Numbered from the stretch's first letter, positions 1 to 8,215 are shown. The stretch: DNA of 12,500 nt from Actinidia chinensis (GCA_009663005.1 VIGQ01000968.1:45001-57500), one strand, 5' to 3'. The notes: generated from the letters alone by a model not told the origin. Made by a program: numbers and translations.

Positions 1-1269
1 GTTCCGGATTGGTAATGTAAGCTCAGCAAATTTTCGTCTAAATTACGTTATCTGATTTGAGGAATCATGATAACAACGAATATCTAACTCATAACAATGG
101 GAAAACTTGAGAGATGGTTACCGTTGTTCAGAGTATGTGATGCGGAAACACGACGACTGGGTGAGCGCCCACAAATATTGGTCCTAATATCTGCCTTCCA
201 ATATATTGGAGTGAGTAACACTCATCTGCTTATAAGCTATGGTTAAAATTTTTTCCTTTAAGACTTCTCAACACACAACGTTAGCGCTGGTTAAGTCTAT
301 ATGTGGCTGAAAAAATTGAAAATGTTACCGAGTATCCTCGACAGAGTAAAGGTATCGATAAGTCAGCATTTTGAGATCACTGGCGGAGCATGTCCCCAAA
401 GCTTTCCAGGGGTTAGGAAAGACCCAACACTTATTTCAACTATCGCACCCAAATGCGATAAAAATATCCATGCATTTAGATGAGCAGGACCAGGTAGAAA
501 GAGGAGACGCACATGCAAATGGAGAACAAGTACAAAATGGACGAGACTCGAACCACGATCAAAAATCAAGCTTGCTCCCTGTTCGATTAAAGGATTGTTT
601 CAAACAGCTTGGCATGGGCCAACATACGAGCTGGGTGCTCCCTGCTCCAAAAACATCTTGTTACGGGTAACGAACACCAATATTATTTTACACCGGATTG
701 TGTTTTATAAGTGGATGCCCCCCCCACCCTAAACAGGCGATTTATTTCACTTTTTCATCACCATCTCAGGGCCTCAGTGTGAACAAAGGATCGGGGAGAA
801 AGGATGGAGGAAACCCCGATGAGAGGAGAAAGGGATTCGGGAGATAACAATCTAGTTCCATCATTTAAACTAAGTCATTGACACCAAAATTATAGGCCCA
901 AAAAACACCACGGAAAACTAACCCGAGGAAGAGCTTTAGTTCATGGATGGCGGGACAATTGGGTCAAGTAGCCTCAACTAGACACCTAGTAGACCCCATG
1001 GCAAACTTCGATGTGCATTAAATCATTACAAACTCCCCTTCAGACCTGTCATATTCAAATGTCCATAATCATTAGAATACCCGATCAGCTTCGTGGTCAC
1101 CCATAGAAGTCACAACAATGACACTTTTGTCATAGATATTGCTTTATACAATAAAATAAACCACACAGAGATCAGCCAAAAAGGCCGCCAAGACTCGAGG
1201 GGGTGACAATTGGTCATAGCACCCTCCACTAATATTGTTTGACTGTCCATATCGCCACAGTTATGACTT
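1..1269. other. Unassigned plant intergenic DNA
   Basis: No gene, RNA or recognisable mobile element can be supported here apart from the weak coding-like patch listed separately at 301-670. A C-run at 718-725 and G/A-rich text at 780-845 are only compositional. The stretch has stops in all frames at the density expected of non-coding AT-rich plant DNA. Confidence 0.5.
301..670 (+). other. Coding-like patch in two overlapping frames, unidentified
   Basis: Two plus-strand frames overlap here. One runs 301-483 (60 codons) and the other 371-670 (99 codons). Read across a frame change near 370, the text looks more protein-like than either frame alone: a basic and hydrophilic stretch, then residues such as PKAFQGLGKTQH, then an acidic and Gln/Asn-rich stretch. 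That is the pattern of an old coding exon or a decayed transposon gag with an indel. I recognise no domain, and there is no TATA box or clear splice signal that fixes its limits. A chance open frame is equally possible. Confidence 0.15.
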
Positions 1270-1614
1270 GTGTTCTAAAACATGGATGCTGCCTAGGCGC
1301 TAGGGCCCCCCTGGCCGCCTAGGGTGGGGCCCCCTTGGCCGCCCGCTTAACGCCCTACGGTTTTAGAGCTTTGTTTCCCTAATTACGTAGTTTAGAGATA
1401 TAAATGTCTTTCTATCTCCGCTTAGTATATTCAACATTAAACGAGTGGAACTCTACTATTTTGATTGTCCTTTCTTTGTGTAGCATGTGCTATTTGGTCA
1501 TTATATTGTCTTTAGTTAACTATTAATATCTAAATAAATTACTAATAAAAAAAAAAAACCGCCTAGGCGTCCGACCCCCCGGTCTCTCACTTACTGGCTA
1601 TGCTTTTTAGACAC
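1270..1614. mobile_element. Small non-autonomous element with terminal inverted repeats
   Basis: The left end reads GTGTTCTAAAACAT and the reverse complement of the right end reads GTGTCTAAAAAGCAT, so the termini are inverted copies with one or two indels. Just inside each end is the palindromic core GCCTAGGCG (1291-1299 and 1561-1569). The left arm also carries a short tandem repeat of the type GGCCCCC..TTGGCCGCC (about 1311-1345). The interior is AT-rich and non-coding and ends in an A-run (1547-1558). Short non-coding elements with CCTAGGCG-rich ends are common in plant genomes, and I infer a MITE-like DNA transposon. I found no convincing target-site duplication, so the superfamily is left open. 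Confidence 0.5.
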
Positions 1615-1761
1615 TGGTATAACCCTTTGATGATCATAAGGATCAAGTTCCCCTCTCCTTAATCGATTTAAGGAGTTTGAGGGATGGGCCCAACTAGGGA
1701 TCAGAGCAAGGGTGGGTTGTATTCCTGCGTACATAGTGTCCGATGCGCGGTCCGGGGGTAG

Positions 1762-2789
1762 TGTTGCAAGTCCACATCGTAGTTATAACCGCTTGTGCGA
1801 TCTATACAAGACTCATATTCTCTACGGAATACCTAGGTTTTTAAGAAGTTGGATGGGTTGAGCGCTCTCGCTGTTCATCTACCAAAATCACCGATGCAAA
1901 CTCTGATATGGAGAGGTTGCTAAGGCCAAGGTGTTCCCAACTTAGATTATTAAATCAATGACATAGCATGTGATTCAAAAGGGGGGATTACACAATAAAA
2001 ATTGAACAACCTCCAATAAGATAAACCCAGAGTAGTCCGTTTGGAATATGTCCGAAATCAATGAGATTGATCAAAATAGACACAAGGAAACAAGCCAGAG
2101 AATTGGGCCAGAACCCTTTTCTATGGACCACTTGACCACAGGACGTATCAAGAATTGACAATTAATGAACAAATCATTGGTCCTCGGTGATAATTTAGAT
2201 TTCTAAATACACAACAATTATTTGATGTGCAAAGCGTTGTCAGTCTTGAAGCTTAAGTTGTAAGAAATGAGTCAATATGCAATTAATCTCTCATATACCT
2301 CCCTTATAGGCAAAACCCATCTTGCACAGAGATGGAAACACCATGTACGCAGGAGACCAAAATCATGCAAGGGAACACATGCAAACAAACCTCCTTGAGT
2401 TCCAAGACCTCACCAAAAAAACTGAGCTGTTAGGAAGGTGCCGATACTACACATGAAACCTTGAAATGATAATAAACCAAGTTAGTATTTTGGGGAGTTT
2501 GCTTATTTATTACAACTTATATCCTTCATTTTGTAGATTATTATTTCTTGGAAACAAAACAATTGTACATATATATTGTAAGATTAGCTATACATAGATA
2601 ATATATAATATGATATATTATCTATATATATTTTATATATATATGCTTATCTATCTATAGTTACGGTCAGATCTTGGTGTTTTCAAAATGATATTAAACT
2701 ATTGGACTTTGGAACTTTTGGAAATACGCTTCGCTAATTGGTTATGTATATTCCGTTAATAGTTAAGATTTAGGATATTTGGAGTGGCA
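1762..2789 (+). mobile_element. Candidate 5' LTR of a retrotransposon
   Basis: The segment opens with TGTTGCAAGTCCACATCG, which resembles the start of many plant LTRs (TGTTG-AAGTCCCACATCG type). It closes with GGCA, two bases before a primer-binding-site-like sequence at 2792-2804. About 1.03 kb is a normal LTR length, and TG...CA ends are the family rule. No second LTR is visible in the window and no gag or pol reading frame follows, so this would be a truncated or solo remnant. The interior includes the AT-rich palindrome at 2594-2625, which may be a later insertion. Confidence 0.3.
2561..2660. repeat. AT-rich tract with a perfect 13-bp inverted repeat
   Basis: The tract is almost pure A/T and rich in TATA steps. 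Its core has arms at 2594-2606 (ATAGATAATATAT) and 2613-2625, which pair perfectly across a 6-base loop. It could be a small foldback element, a DNA-unwinding or matrix-attachment-like site, or an expanded TA microsatellite. Nothing distinguishes these from the sequence alone. Confidence 0.6.
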
Positions 2790-2791
2790 AG

Positions 2792-2804
2792 TGGTATTAG
2801 AGCC
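2792..2804 (+). other. Primer-binding-site-like sequence (tRNA-Met type)
   Basis: TGGTATTAGAGCC differs by one base from TGGTATCAGAGCC, the plant retrotransposon primer-binding site complementary to the 3' end of initiator tRNA-Met. It lies two bases after a CA that could end the LTR. The match is seen in the sequence; the role is inferred. Confidence 0.4.
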
Positions 2805-2807
2805 TTT

Positions 2808-2838
2808 GACTTTGAGAGGTCCTTTTGGACGCAAAGTC
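2808..2838 (+). other. Hairpin directly after the primer site
   Basis: GACTTTG pairs with CAAAGTC and, inside it, GTCC pairs with GGAC around a TTTT loop. It begins four bases after the primer-site-like sequence. In reverse-transcribing elements leader hairpins often serve dimerisation or packaging; that role is only an inference here. Confidence 0.35.
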
Positions 2839-2839
2839 A

Positions 2840-3289
2840 TTCGGTCAACATATTCGCTCTATTTGGGTTGTTCACATTGTTTTTTAAGCTTTCTTGTATG
2901 CATTGCCCTTTGTTCAGGCAAAGGTAGGGATGGGTCATGCGGCTTAAGATGTTTTTGAGAATATAAGTGAATCAAGTGTCCCTCTCTCTACTTTAATAAG
3001 TTAGTGGTTATACAACTTTCACAAATGGGTATCGAGCGGAGCAGTCATAAATCCGTGTTCAAATATCACCCCTACCTAATTAAAGGGATTTGCAAGTGGT
3101 TTGCTCCCGCTCATGGAGAGAAGTCCTAGCCAATGTCGGGGACTGCTGGAGACCCATAATAATAAAGTTTGTCTCTCTAACATCTTTAAGTTTTAAGATT
3201 AAATTGGTGGTTAACACTGCTCACCACAAGACTTAAGGTTAGCTTAATATACATTAGTCAGGCTTATTTCCCACCATCTTAAGCTTCTG
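2840..3289. other. Repeat-like non-coding DNA next to the synthetase gene
   Basis: No open coding frame is visible. The text around 2996-3060 has a loose resemblance to a tRNA-derived SINE head (a GTTCAAAT box-B-like motif near 3058), and 3180-3250 resembles plant LTR-end text. These are suggestions of degraded retroelements, not firm calls. Confidence 0.3.
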
Positions 3290-3345
3290 AACGTTAAGTC
3301 GTCAAAACAAGTTGTAACACAGCCCATATCACTTTGTTAATAATA
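3290..3345 (-). CDS. Possible ValRS copy 1, last visible exon piece
   Basis: Text after GGTATTATTAACA and around GTGATATGGGCTGTGTTACA could be a degraded EVIEPLVSKQWFVT block, the next expected part of the enzyme. The similarity is weak, and the reading is lost near 3290 where repeat-like DNA begins. A separate pyrimidine-AG acceptor lies just upstream (GTTCTGTGCAG, about 3380). Confidence 0.2.
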
Positions 3346-6300
3346 CCTTGGTAGAGACAAAAATGACTGCAGTAACTGCACAGAACAAAAACACTAATAC
3401 ATATCACAGATCTAATAATCAAAGTACCTGGTTTATGTAGTCTAGGGACAGAGTATATGTAAGGAATGACCTGAGACCAACGAACATGGAAATGAAACAA
3501 AGTTCTATCGTTTTGTCCATAGCAGACAACGTTAAATTATTTTAAAAAAAGACAACTAAATCTTACCGTATGTACACAAAAGGGCCGGGGAAAGCAGAAT
3601 CCTACCTGAGGTAGTACAATGCATTAGCTGTATCAGCAGATAAAGTCTGGGAGGTTCCGTGTTGTTGCCATGTCCGAAAGTCACGCCTGTAAGGTGCAGA
3701 AGAAATTTCTAACATCACCGTGAGAAAAAAACCTTGTTACAAAGGCTTTCAAATTGTGTATATATGTATGGTGCTTAAAACAAAGACAGTAATAGCAGAG
3801 TTAATGACGGACATAAAATATTTACACAAGGCATATAACAGTCCGATGACCTTAGATCGTGAACGTGTATAGAGATAAGATGAAAGCAGCCATGGATTTT
3901 TGGTGGTTAAGAAATGAAGGCAAGGAAACCATGGAACTCAAAAGGTAATCACAACCATACAACCACCTTTTCTTTGTATTTATGTATTGTCCAAAAAGAA
4001 ACTAGAATCAACGCAGGATATCATTAATTCCAGGACTCCAATTACTCCGTTTGTTCTTCTCAGTTTCATTTAACAATCTAGGTAGGCATAGAGAGGAACA
4101 TAACCCGTGCGAGACCAGAAATACTCGGGAAAAAAAAGGGACGAGGAAACATGAAAAGGACGTGGGTAGCGATAATACAAACCAGTTATAAAATTTGAAC
4201 AACCTAATACTTAACTTGTTAAAAATGAAGTCAAAGGTTCACTTACTGAATTTAAAAATGACAAACATAGTATGCTTTTGCAGATCTCTACTATACTTTT
4301 TCTTTAACAATGTATTCGCGTTCTAGTACGAATAAGTTGCAACGTATACATGACTAGTGTTGCCCCTCGGTATAATCTACGTATTTCAAATAAGAACGAT
4401 AGGTAGACACTTTGGGGTGCATGCGGAGTGTTTGGAGATGGATGAGAAAGTATGAAAATGACTTAAAATAAGTGTGAATTATGCGGACATTCCATGGTGG
4501 TAACAGCATGGTCTAGAAGCATTAGGAATGTACGGTATGAATGGTCCACTCAACTCAAATTATAAGGAGGGAGAGCTGTTTTTAATGTTTTCCTTCCTAC
4601 TACTAAAATTAAGTATTTAAAAAAAAAACCGAGTTCCAATCAGTTCTTTTAAACCTAGAAACAACTATAGTTAGATTCAATAACAGGGGGGTGGGGGACT
4701 ATCTTCTTAGTTCTTAATAAGTAAGCTTGATGATTCTGTAATCATAAATGTTTATTTCACATAATCTAATTACATCAATTTGTGCATTTTTTGGTCATGG
4801 GTCTTGGGATAAAAAATTTCCCAACTTCATATCATCCATCTTGCGGCTCAGCTGTAAACAGAAAATGCCATGAGATCACTCTTGAACCATGTTATAAGAA
4901 GTTTCAATAGAGAGAAGAAAATTAGCAATAGATCCTCTACGTTACAAATATTTTAGAATATAATAATAAAATGCCTACACAAAAATTTTAAAAAGAAAAA
5001 AAACTGAACCCGTCATAGTAGCAACTGGCAATTGAGAGTTGACTACTGAGCCCCAGCAACACGATACTTGAATAACACAGGAGTACAGGCTCTCGGGAAA
5101 TTACTCCCAATTGCCAAGCAAAATCAGTGGCTTCTGTCAAATGTGAAAATTTAAAGACGTTAAAGCAAGACAAGTACAATACAAATATACACCAGATTCA
5201 ACATACCAAGTCGGAAATGATTCTGTAAGCACCGGAGGACCAGTTGACAAGTACGAACTGCAAGACAAACCATCAGCTTCGCGAGGCTATGATGGTTAAT
5301 TTGAAAAAAACTGCCTCAAAGTTATGTACCAAAACCCCTTGCGATGCATTATTAACAACTATATTAGCTACCCTTTGAGTGCGTAGCGACCATTGCAAAA
5401 GTGTTAGTCATAAGAAAGGAGCCAAGCAATGGATAGTAAGCGTTCAGACATTCTTTCACATGCAGACCCTTCTCCCCATATGAGAAAGAAAGAAACAAAA
5501 AGCATAGGTTGCATGCCACGCACGCGGCGCACACACAACTGGACTACTATACTGCGATACATAAATGTAACCAAGGCCACAACGACAAACATAATCAGAG
5601 AAAAAACCAAACACCCTGAGATTGGAACTGCGACTTCAGCACCAAAGCTCTTAGCAATGTTGGACAACCCAAACCCTAAAAAGCATAGGTATTAGGAAAC
5701 AGCCCCAAAACAGTATATCAATCTTCGGGAATTGGCTATTTCGCTCCAGAATTATAGGTGGTAGAGGAATGCTTGTGGTGGTCAAGCATTTCTATTATTG
5801 ATTGTTATGCCTCTAAAACCAATGGACATTATACAACATATGAAAACAGAAACTCACTAACAAAGTTACACCCAGAAGTACACCATTGAGGAAGTGGTGT
5901 CTGGGACGAGGGACCATTCGCATTTTATACGCAATAAGGTTGTTCTCAGGCTGACACACAACATAATGACAAAAGTTTATTCAAAAGTAAATAGGGAAAA
6001 AAAAGAATAAAAGGATAGTTAATGGCGATTTGTTCACGGTGAAAAGAAAGTCCAATTAATCGTTATTAGTGCTACCGATTCGCCATCCCTCTATAGAAAA
6101 AATTACAAGGTTCAACAGCTTTCATTTGTAGAGATCAAAACAGGAAATTTGGACGGAGGACAAGGAAAACTCCCAAGAAGCCACCTAACAAATTTTACAA
6201 ACCATTTTTTCACAGAATTGGGGTTGGGGTGGGGGGAGGGAGAGGACCATCCAAAAACTTAAAAATGCCACGTTGCAAATAACCAACCGTTTAGAACACC

Positions 6301-7113
6301 ATACCCATTGATTTTGCTAGACTATAACGCTTATCTAACGATAATAATCCTCCAAAACTGGTGAGTGCAAATTAGAAACATCAAATACCCAATGATTTGC
6401 TGAATATCATTCTACTAGCGTTAATAATCCTCGGAGAGAGAGAGCGAATAAAGTCAAATAATAAATTTCAAACCACTAACCACCGTGAGACAAAAAATAA
6501 ATACCCCAACTACGTGTGATTAGGCTAAACAAACGCCTTACTATAGAATCCGCAACAAGGAGACGATGAATAGAACATGTAGAAAAAACAAACACAGCAT
6601 ACACTTCTTATGATAGTCTCAGCGAAGAGATTTAAGAGGATTAAAAGACACTAGACAAATGGTCAAAAAAAAAAGAAGAAACAGAAACATATAATCAACA
6701 AATATGGTATTAGCCATTACTAGGTATTAAGCAGATAGATACAAAAGGACCTGAATCATTCCGAGACCTCATACACCCCTGCTAGGACTCACTGAGAATT
6801 TTCTGGAGATAGAGAACTGTCTTACGACGTAGTGCTCAATCAAGGCCGTGAATGTTCTCTTTTTTTTAAAACAGAAAACCCAAACCAACAAATAAGTTGG
6901 TTACTAGCATCCTAGGTATTACGCAGCATCCTAGATACCAAAAGGAATGATCATTCCAAGACCTCAGACACCCATGCTAGACCTCACTGAGAATTGCTGG
7001 ATAGAGAACTGTCTAAGACTCTAAGTGCTCACAAGGGTGGTGAAATGTTCTCCCTGGTCCAATTCACAAGAAGCACCCAGTCTTTTAATCTGATTTGTAA
7101 GGTTCCACCATAC
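3290..7113 (-). CDS. EMB2247: Valine--tRNA ligase, organellar type, copy 1 (partial, disrupted as read)
   Basis: The enzyme charges tRNA-Val with valine in chloroplasts and mitochondria and hydrolyses mischarged threonine in a separate editing domain. The identification rests on exons in the right order on the minus strand. First comes YGGT followed by TNQIKRLGASC in a shifted frame. Then come pieces of QGSY-VNWSP and LQTAVSDL, then EVEYSEEP through YRVAGGS to the TTR of the editing domain, and lastly a PYTL-VPRSQ region. These match the bacterial-like plant ValRS, not the cytosolic TWN2 form, which reads LRQLRRLGAS at the first site. The family is about 950-1000 residues long. Only the segment from the nucleotide-binding domain into the editing domain is here. 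The HIGH motif is not certain and the KMSKS half is absent. Every exon carries indels, so this is either a pseudogene or error-rich sequence. Confidence 0.7.
3428..3480 (-). CDS. EMB2247: ValRS copy 1, exon E
   Basis: Minus-strand CCTTACATATACTC followed by GTCCCTAGA fits P-Y-T-L then V-P-R of the ValRS block that precedes RGGEVIEPLVSKQWF, here just before the donor GTACTTTG. The preceding GGTCTCAGGTCATT fits the GLAV part. The 5' edge is approximate because GGTCTCAG could be coding or an acceptor. Confidence 0.4.
3567..3686 (-). CDS. EMB2247: Probable ValRS copy 1, exon D (editing domain)
   Basis: TTCTTCTGCACCTTACAG is an excellent acceptor and ACATACG|GTAAGATTT an excellent donor. Inside, CGGACATGGCAACAAC fits the PGHD-ND block of the editing domain, and CTGCTGATAC..CTAATG fits the following LPILNV stretch. 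After that a GGTAGGATTCTGC piece could be the VAG-FCG part. The exon is 120 bp, where I would expect about 150 bp, so several small deletions are implied. The straight frame reads RDFRTWQQHGTSQTL and stays open through the first 80 bp, so a non-ValRS reading cannot be excluded. Confidence 0.45.
4247..4296 (-). CDS. Possible ValRS copy 1 exon between C and D
   Basis: A strong donor (GTAAGTGAAC) follows text that could be a degraded AIVP...GRHVPIISDK stretch of the editing domain: TATAGT, then CATACTATGTTTGTCATTT. The order fits the gene, but the similarity is loose and the acceptor is poor. It may be only intron sequence. Confidence 0.2.
4686..4697 (+). other. G-run at the left edge of the repeat unit
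   Basis: Six G, one T and five G lie within 20 bp of the point where X1 stops matching X2 (about 4705). With only two G-runs it is not a full quadruplex motif. It is listed because of its position at a homology boundary. Confidence 0.5.
4774..4851 (-). CDS. EMB2247: ValRS copy 1, exon C
   Basis: A clear acceptor (TTTCTGTTTACAG) and a GTAATTAG donor enclose 78 bp. The copy at 11799-11880 has the same acceptor and a GTAAATTC donor, so both edges are conserved. One frame reads KMDDMKLGN; the alternative with indels fits PET--GD--LAV-P-D, the ValRS editing-domain stretch that follows TTR in exon B. The assignment to ValRS comes mainly from position and is weaker than for exons A and B. An in-frame TGA occurs in the first reading. 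Confidence 0.45.
5010..5112 (-). CDS. EMB2247: ValRS copy 1, exon B (start of editing domain)
   Basis: Minus-strand text gives, across indels, EVEYSEEP, then LY-IKYRVAGGS, then a degraded IATTR at a GGTTCAG donor. This is the junction of the catalytic domain with the CP1 editing domain. The Thr-Thr-Arg motif begins the editing pocket that removes threonine from tRNA-Val. CAAGTATCGTGTTGCTGG is kept intact, which fixes KYRVAG. The exon is about 103 bp against about 105 bp in copy 2. The acceptor AG is not preserved in either copy, although TTTTGCTTGG precedes the coding text in both. Confidence 0.6.
5207..5295 (-). CDS. EMB2247: ValRS copy 1, exon A
   Basis: The exon ends in GACTTG followed by the donor GTATGTTG. 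Read with copy 2 (12239-12329), the text corresponds to the ValRS stretch that starts near an AVIEAFVKLH block, passes QGSY-VNWSP and ends at LQTAVSDL. This copy preserves TACTTGTCAACTGG (the Y-VNW part) while copy 2 preserves GCTTCAAATGCTGTTTC (the LQTAVS part). Neither copy is clean, with bases missing in each. The 5' edge is approximate because no good AG is retained. The VNW motif lines the valine pocket side of the catalytic domain in class I synthetases. Confidence 0.6.
5615..5675 (-). other. Candidate exon w2 in the intron before exon A, unidentified
   Basis: A pyrimidine-rich tract ending CTTTTTAG is followed by about 61 bp reading FGLSNIAKSFGAEVAVPIS, then a GTGTTTGG donor. It joins in phase with 5884-5950 through a Gly codon. 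The open frame runs on past the donor (to about 5404) into a hydrophobic stretch that looks like translated intron. I recognise no family. It is not part of the ValRS consensus at this point. Confidence 0.25.
5884..5950 (-). other. Candidate exon w1 in the intron before exon A, unidentified
   Basis: On the minus strand an acceptor-like GTGTGTCAG precedes 67 bp of open frame with residues AYKMRMVPRPRHHFLN, followed by GTGTAC as donor. The phase (1) joins correctly to the candidate exon at 5615-5675. It does not match ValRS between the YGGT exon and exon A. It could be a chance open frame, an alternative exon, or part of an inserted gene. Confidence 0.25.
6220..6240 (+). other. G-quadruplex motif
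   Basis: Four G-runs of 4, 4, 6 and 3 bases are separated by loops of TT, T and A. This meets the usual definition of a stable quadruplex. It lies on the strand opposite to ValRS and 25 bp from the left boundary of repeat block Y1. Confidence 0.6.
6434..6444. repeat. GA microsatellite, short allele
   Basis: There are 5.5 GA units at the position equivalent to the 10-unit run in Y2 (9894-9913). Confidence 0.8.
6670..7055. repeat. Local tandem duplication inside Y1
   Basis: About 190 bp beginning near a TAGGTATTAAGCAG motif and ending after the 3' part of the YGGT exon occurs twice (6670-6860 and 6869-7055). Y2 has this segment once, apart from a 25-bp echo of ..TTAAGCAGTATCCTAG.. at 10207-10252. 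Confidence 0.7.
6832..6859 (-). pseudogene. Duplicated 3' end of the ValRS YGGT exon
   Basis: On the minus strand this repeats the GAGAACATT...CTTGAT.GAGCA end of the YGGT exon. It belongs to a local tandem duplication of roughly 190 bp (about 6670-6860 repeated at 6869-7055) that is not present in the second Y copy. It lacks the exon's 5' part and an AG acceptor of its own, so it should not be spliced as an exon. Confidence 0.55.
7022..7113 (-). CDS. EMB2247: ValRS copy 1, YGGT exon
   Basis: A TTTTTTAG acceptor is followed by a base completing a Lys codon and then YGGT. One base is missing after that; in the next frame the text reads TNQIKRLGASC, then a disturbed DWTREHF, and ends in a remnant of LDEQL. 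This is the conserved ValRS block between the first catalytic-domain helices and the strand leading to the editing insertion. The exon is about 92 bp, close to the 87-90 bp expected. The same exon is at 10324-10407, where the second half (REHFTLDEQL) reads in frame. The match is specific enough to anchor the whole gene. Confidence 0.8.
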
Positions 7114-7537
7114 CTAAAAAACACACAATTAAATTGAACTGCCAAAACCGGAGAAAATAGAAAAGGAACAATCGGACAGATAATTGGCCGACTTAAACAC
7201 CAGCCGTTGTGCAGAAACTAAATACGATCAAGTATATGGCAAAAGAAAAGCAGGTAACGATAAATTTGTCCAAACTGCAAATACGAAAACCCAAAACAGC
7301 ATCCAAGGGGGGGTTCAATATTCAGTTATAGGGAGATAGACGGAGAATGGAGAATGGGAGTGCGAGATCTTACAATTAAATCCTTCATTTCTCTCTAATT
7401 GGAAGGAATAATGAACTGTTTTCTTGAAAGGGTTACCGGATGTGCCTCTTTCATTTCAACAACTTGGAGGCATGATATATACTCCCAAATTGGCGTGCAT
7501 GAGTCGATATCCAGGAGTTATAGATCACTATACTTAC

Positions 7538-7600
7538 AAGATATGAGAGGAAGAGGTATGTGCATTGCATTGGCCAACATTGGGCTATTCCCGCGTTGTG
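7538..7600 (-). other. Candidate upstream exon in Y1
   Basis: A textbook donor (GTAAGTATAG) ends a minus-strand open frame that reaches to 7759, with a possible acceptor (ATATCACTTGCAG) near 7600. Y2 has the same donor at 10888 with GTAAGTAATA. Its position just upstream of the YGGT exon would suit the ValRS TDHAGIATQ region, and Y2 shows CTGAT..CAT..GCTGGGAATAG nearby, but the similarity is too weak to name. Confidence 0.2.
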
Positions 7601-8215
7601 TCTGCAAGTGATATCGTCGGGCAAAGGGTGTCCAAGAGGCAACAAAGGGAAGGAGGGGTTTGGTGGGTATGTTCCCCCTTTGCATTGCTTTGCATTACAT
7701 TGTGTACAGAGGAGTGCACCCCTTTTTGGCACTTTTATTGGGTATTGCTTTCCTACCATAAAATGATATCAACAAGAGAACAAGGCAAAACACATTTAGT
7801 AAGTAATAAAGTAAAACACAGACGACGAGTAGATTATACTCTCTTTCATCCATACTCGTGCTGTAGCGAACTATCTATGCCCAGCACAATCCTGTTATCC
7901 CTTTCTGATTCCAGATTCTTCCGACAACCAACTAAAAGAAAAGGATATTCGCTTCAAAAGCGATCTTTTAACAATAACAAATAATCCAAAAATTTAACAC
8001 CCATGTCATTAGCCACAAAGTAATTTAACACTCAAAACACTACATTTAGATGAAACCCATAAAAAAAAAAACTGATTATATGATCTTCCCCTACTAATCT
8101 AGCTATCCTACTTTTTGTCAACATATCATAAACAGCATTTGTATTAGGGAAGGGAAGAAGACATGCTAATTAATTGAAAAACTCAATTGAAATGTTAAAA
8201 ACGAGTAGAAGTGTT

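Larger units (their letters stand above)
4705..5420. repeat. Repeat block X1
   Basis: This block matches 11725-12480 in the same orientation with many small indels and substitutions. It carries ValRS exons A, B and C and their introns. Intron text such as TTTTAGAATATAATAATAAA is nearly identical between the copies. Matching starts abruptly at about 4705, roughly 70 bp into the intron after exon C. At the other end the second copy is still matching when the window stops. Confidence 0.85.
6265..8215. repeat. Repeat block Y1
   Basis: It matches 9705-11665 in direct orientation over almost 2 kb, with indels throughout. It contains the ValRS YGGT exon and flanking introns. Specific differences from Y2 are a local duplication of about 190 bp (6670-7055), a short GA run, and only a single copy of the 178-bp unit that is doubled in Y2. 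At the left edge is a 92-95 bp tandem pair (about 6277 and 6369) shared with Y2, so it predates the split of the two blocks. Confidence 0.85.

Noticed and set aside
540..575. tRNA gene on the minus strand suggested by a GTGGTTCGAGTC T-arm-like motif
   Set aside because: No D-arm, anticodon arm or pairing acceptor stem is found at the required spacing.
1740..1890. 5S rRNA-like sequence (GTTGGATGGGTTGAG), as in Cassandra elements
   Set aside because: Only a few short words resemble 5S rRNA; the internal promoter boxes are absent.
2996..3070. tRNA-derived SINE head
   Set aside because: The box-B-like GTTCAAAT is present, but the distance to a possible box A is too long and no full tRNA-like fold can be drawn.
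5404..5667. Small membrane protein on the minus strand (hydrophobic run after AEVAVPISG)
   Set aside because: The hydrophobic run follows a good splice donor and looks like translated pyrimidine-rich intron.
7451..7984. Several overlapping open frames on both strands in Y1, and the equivalents at 10757-11176
   Set aside because: The frames are not conserved between Y1 and Y2 although the DNA is, so no protein is being maintained over their full length. Only the shared splice donor was kept as a weak call.
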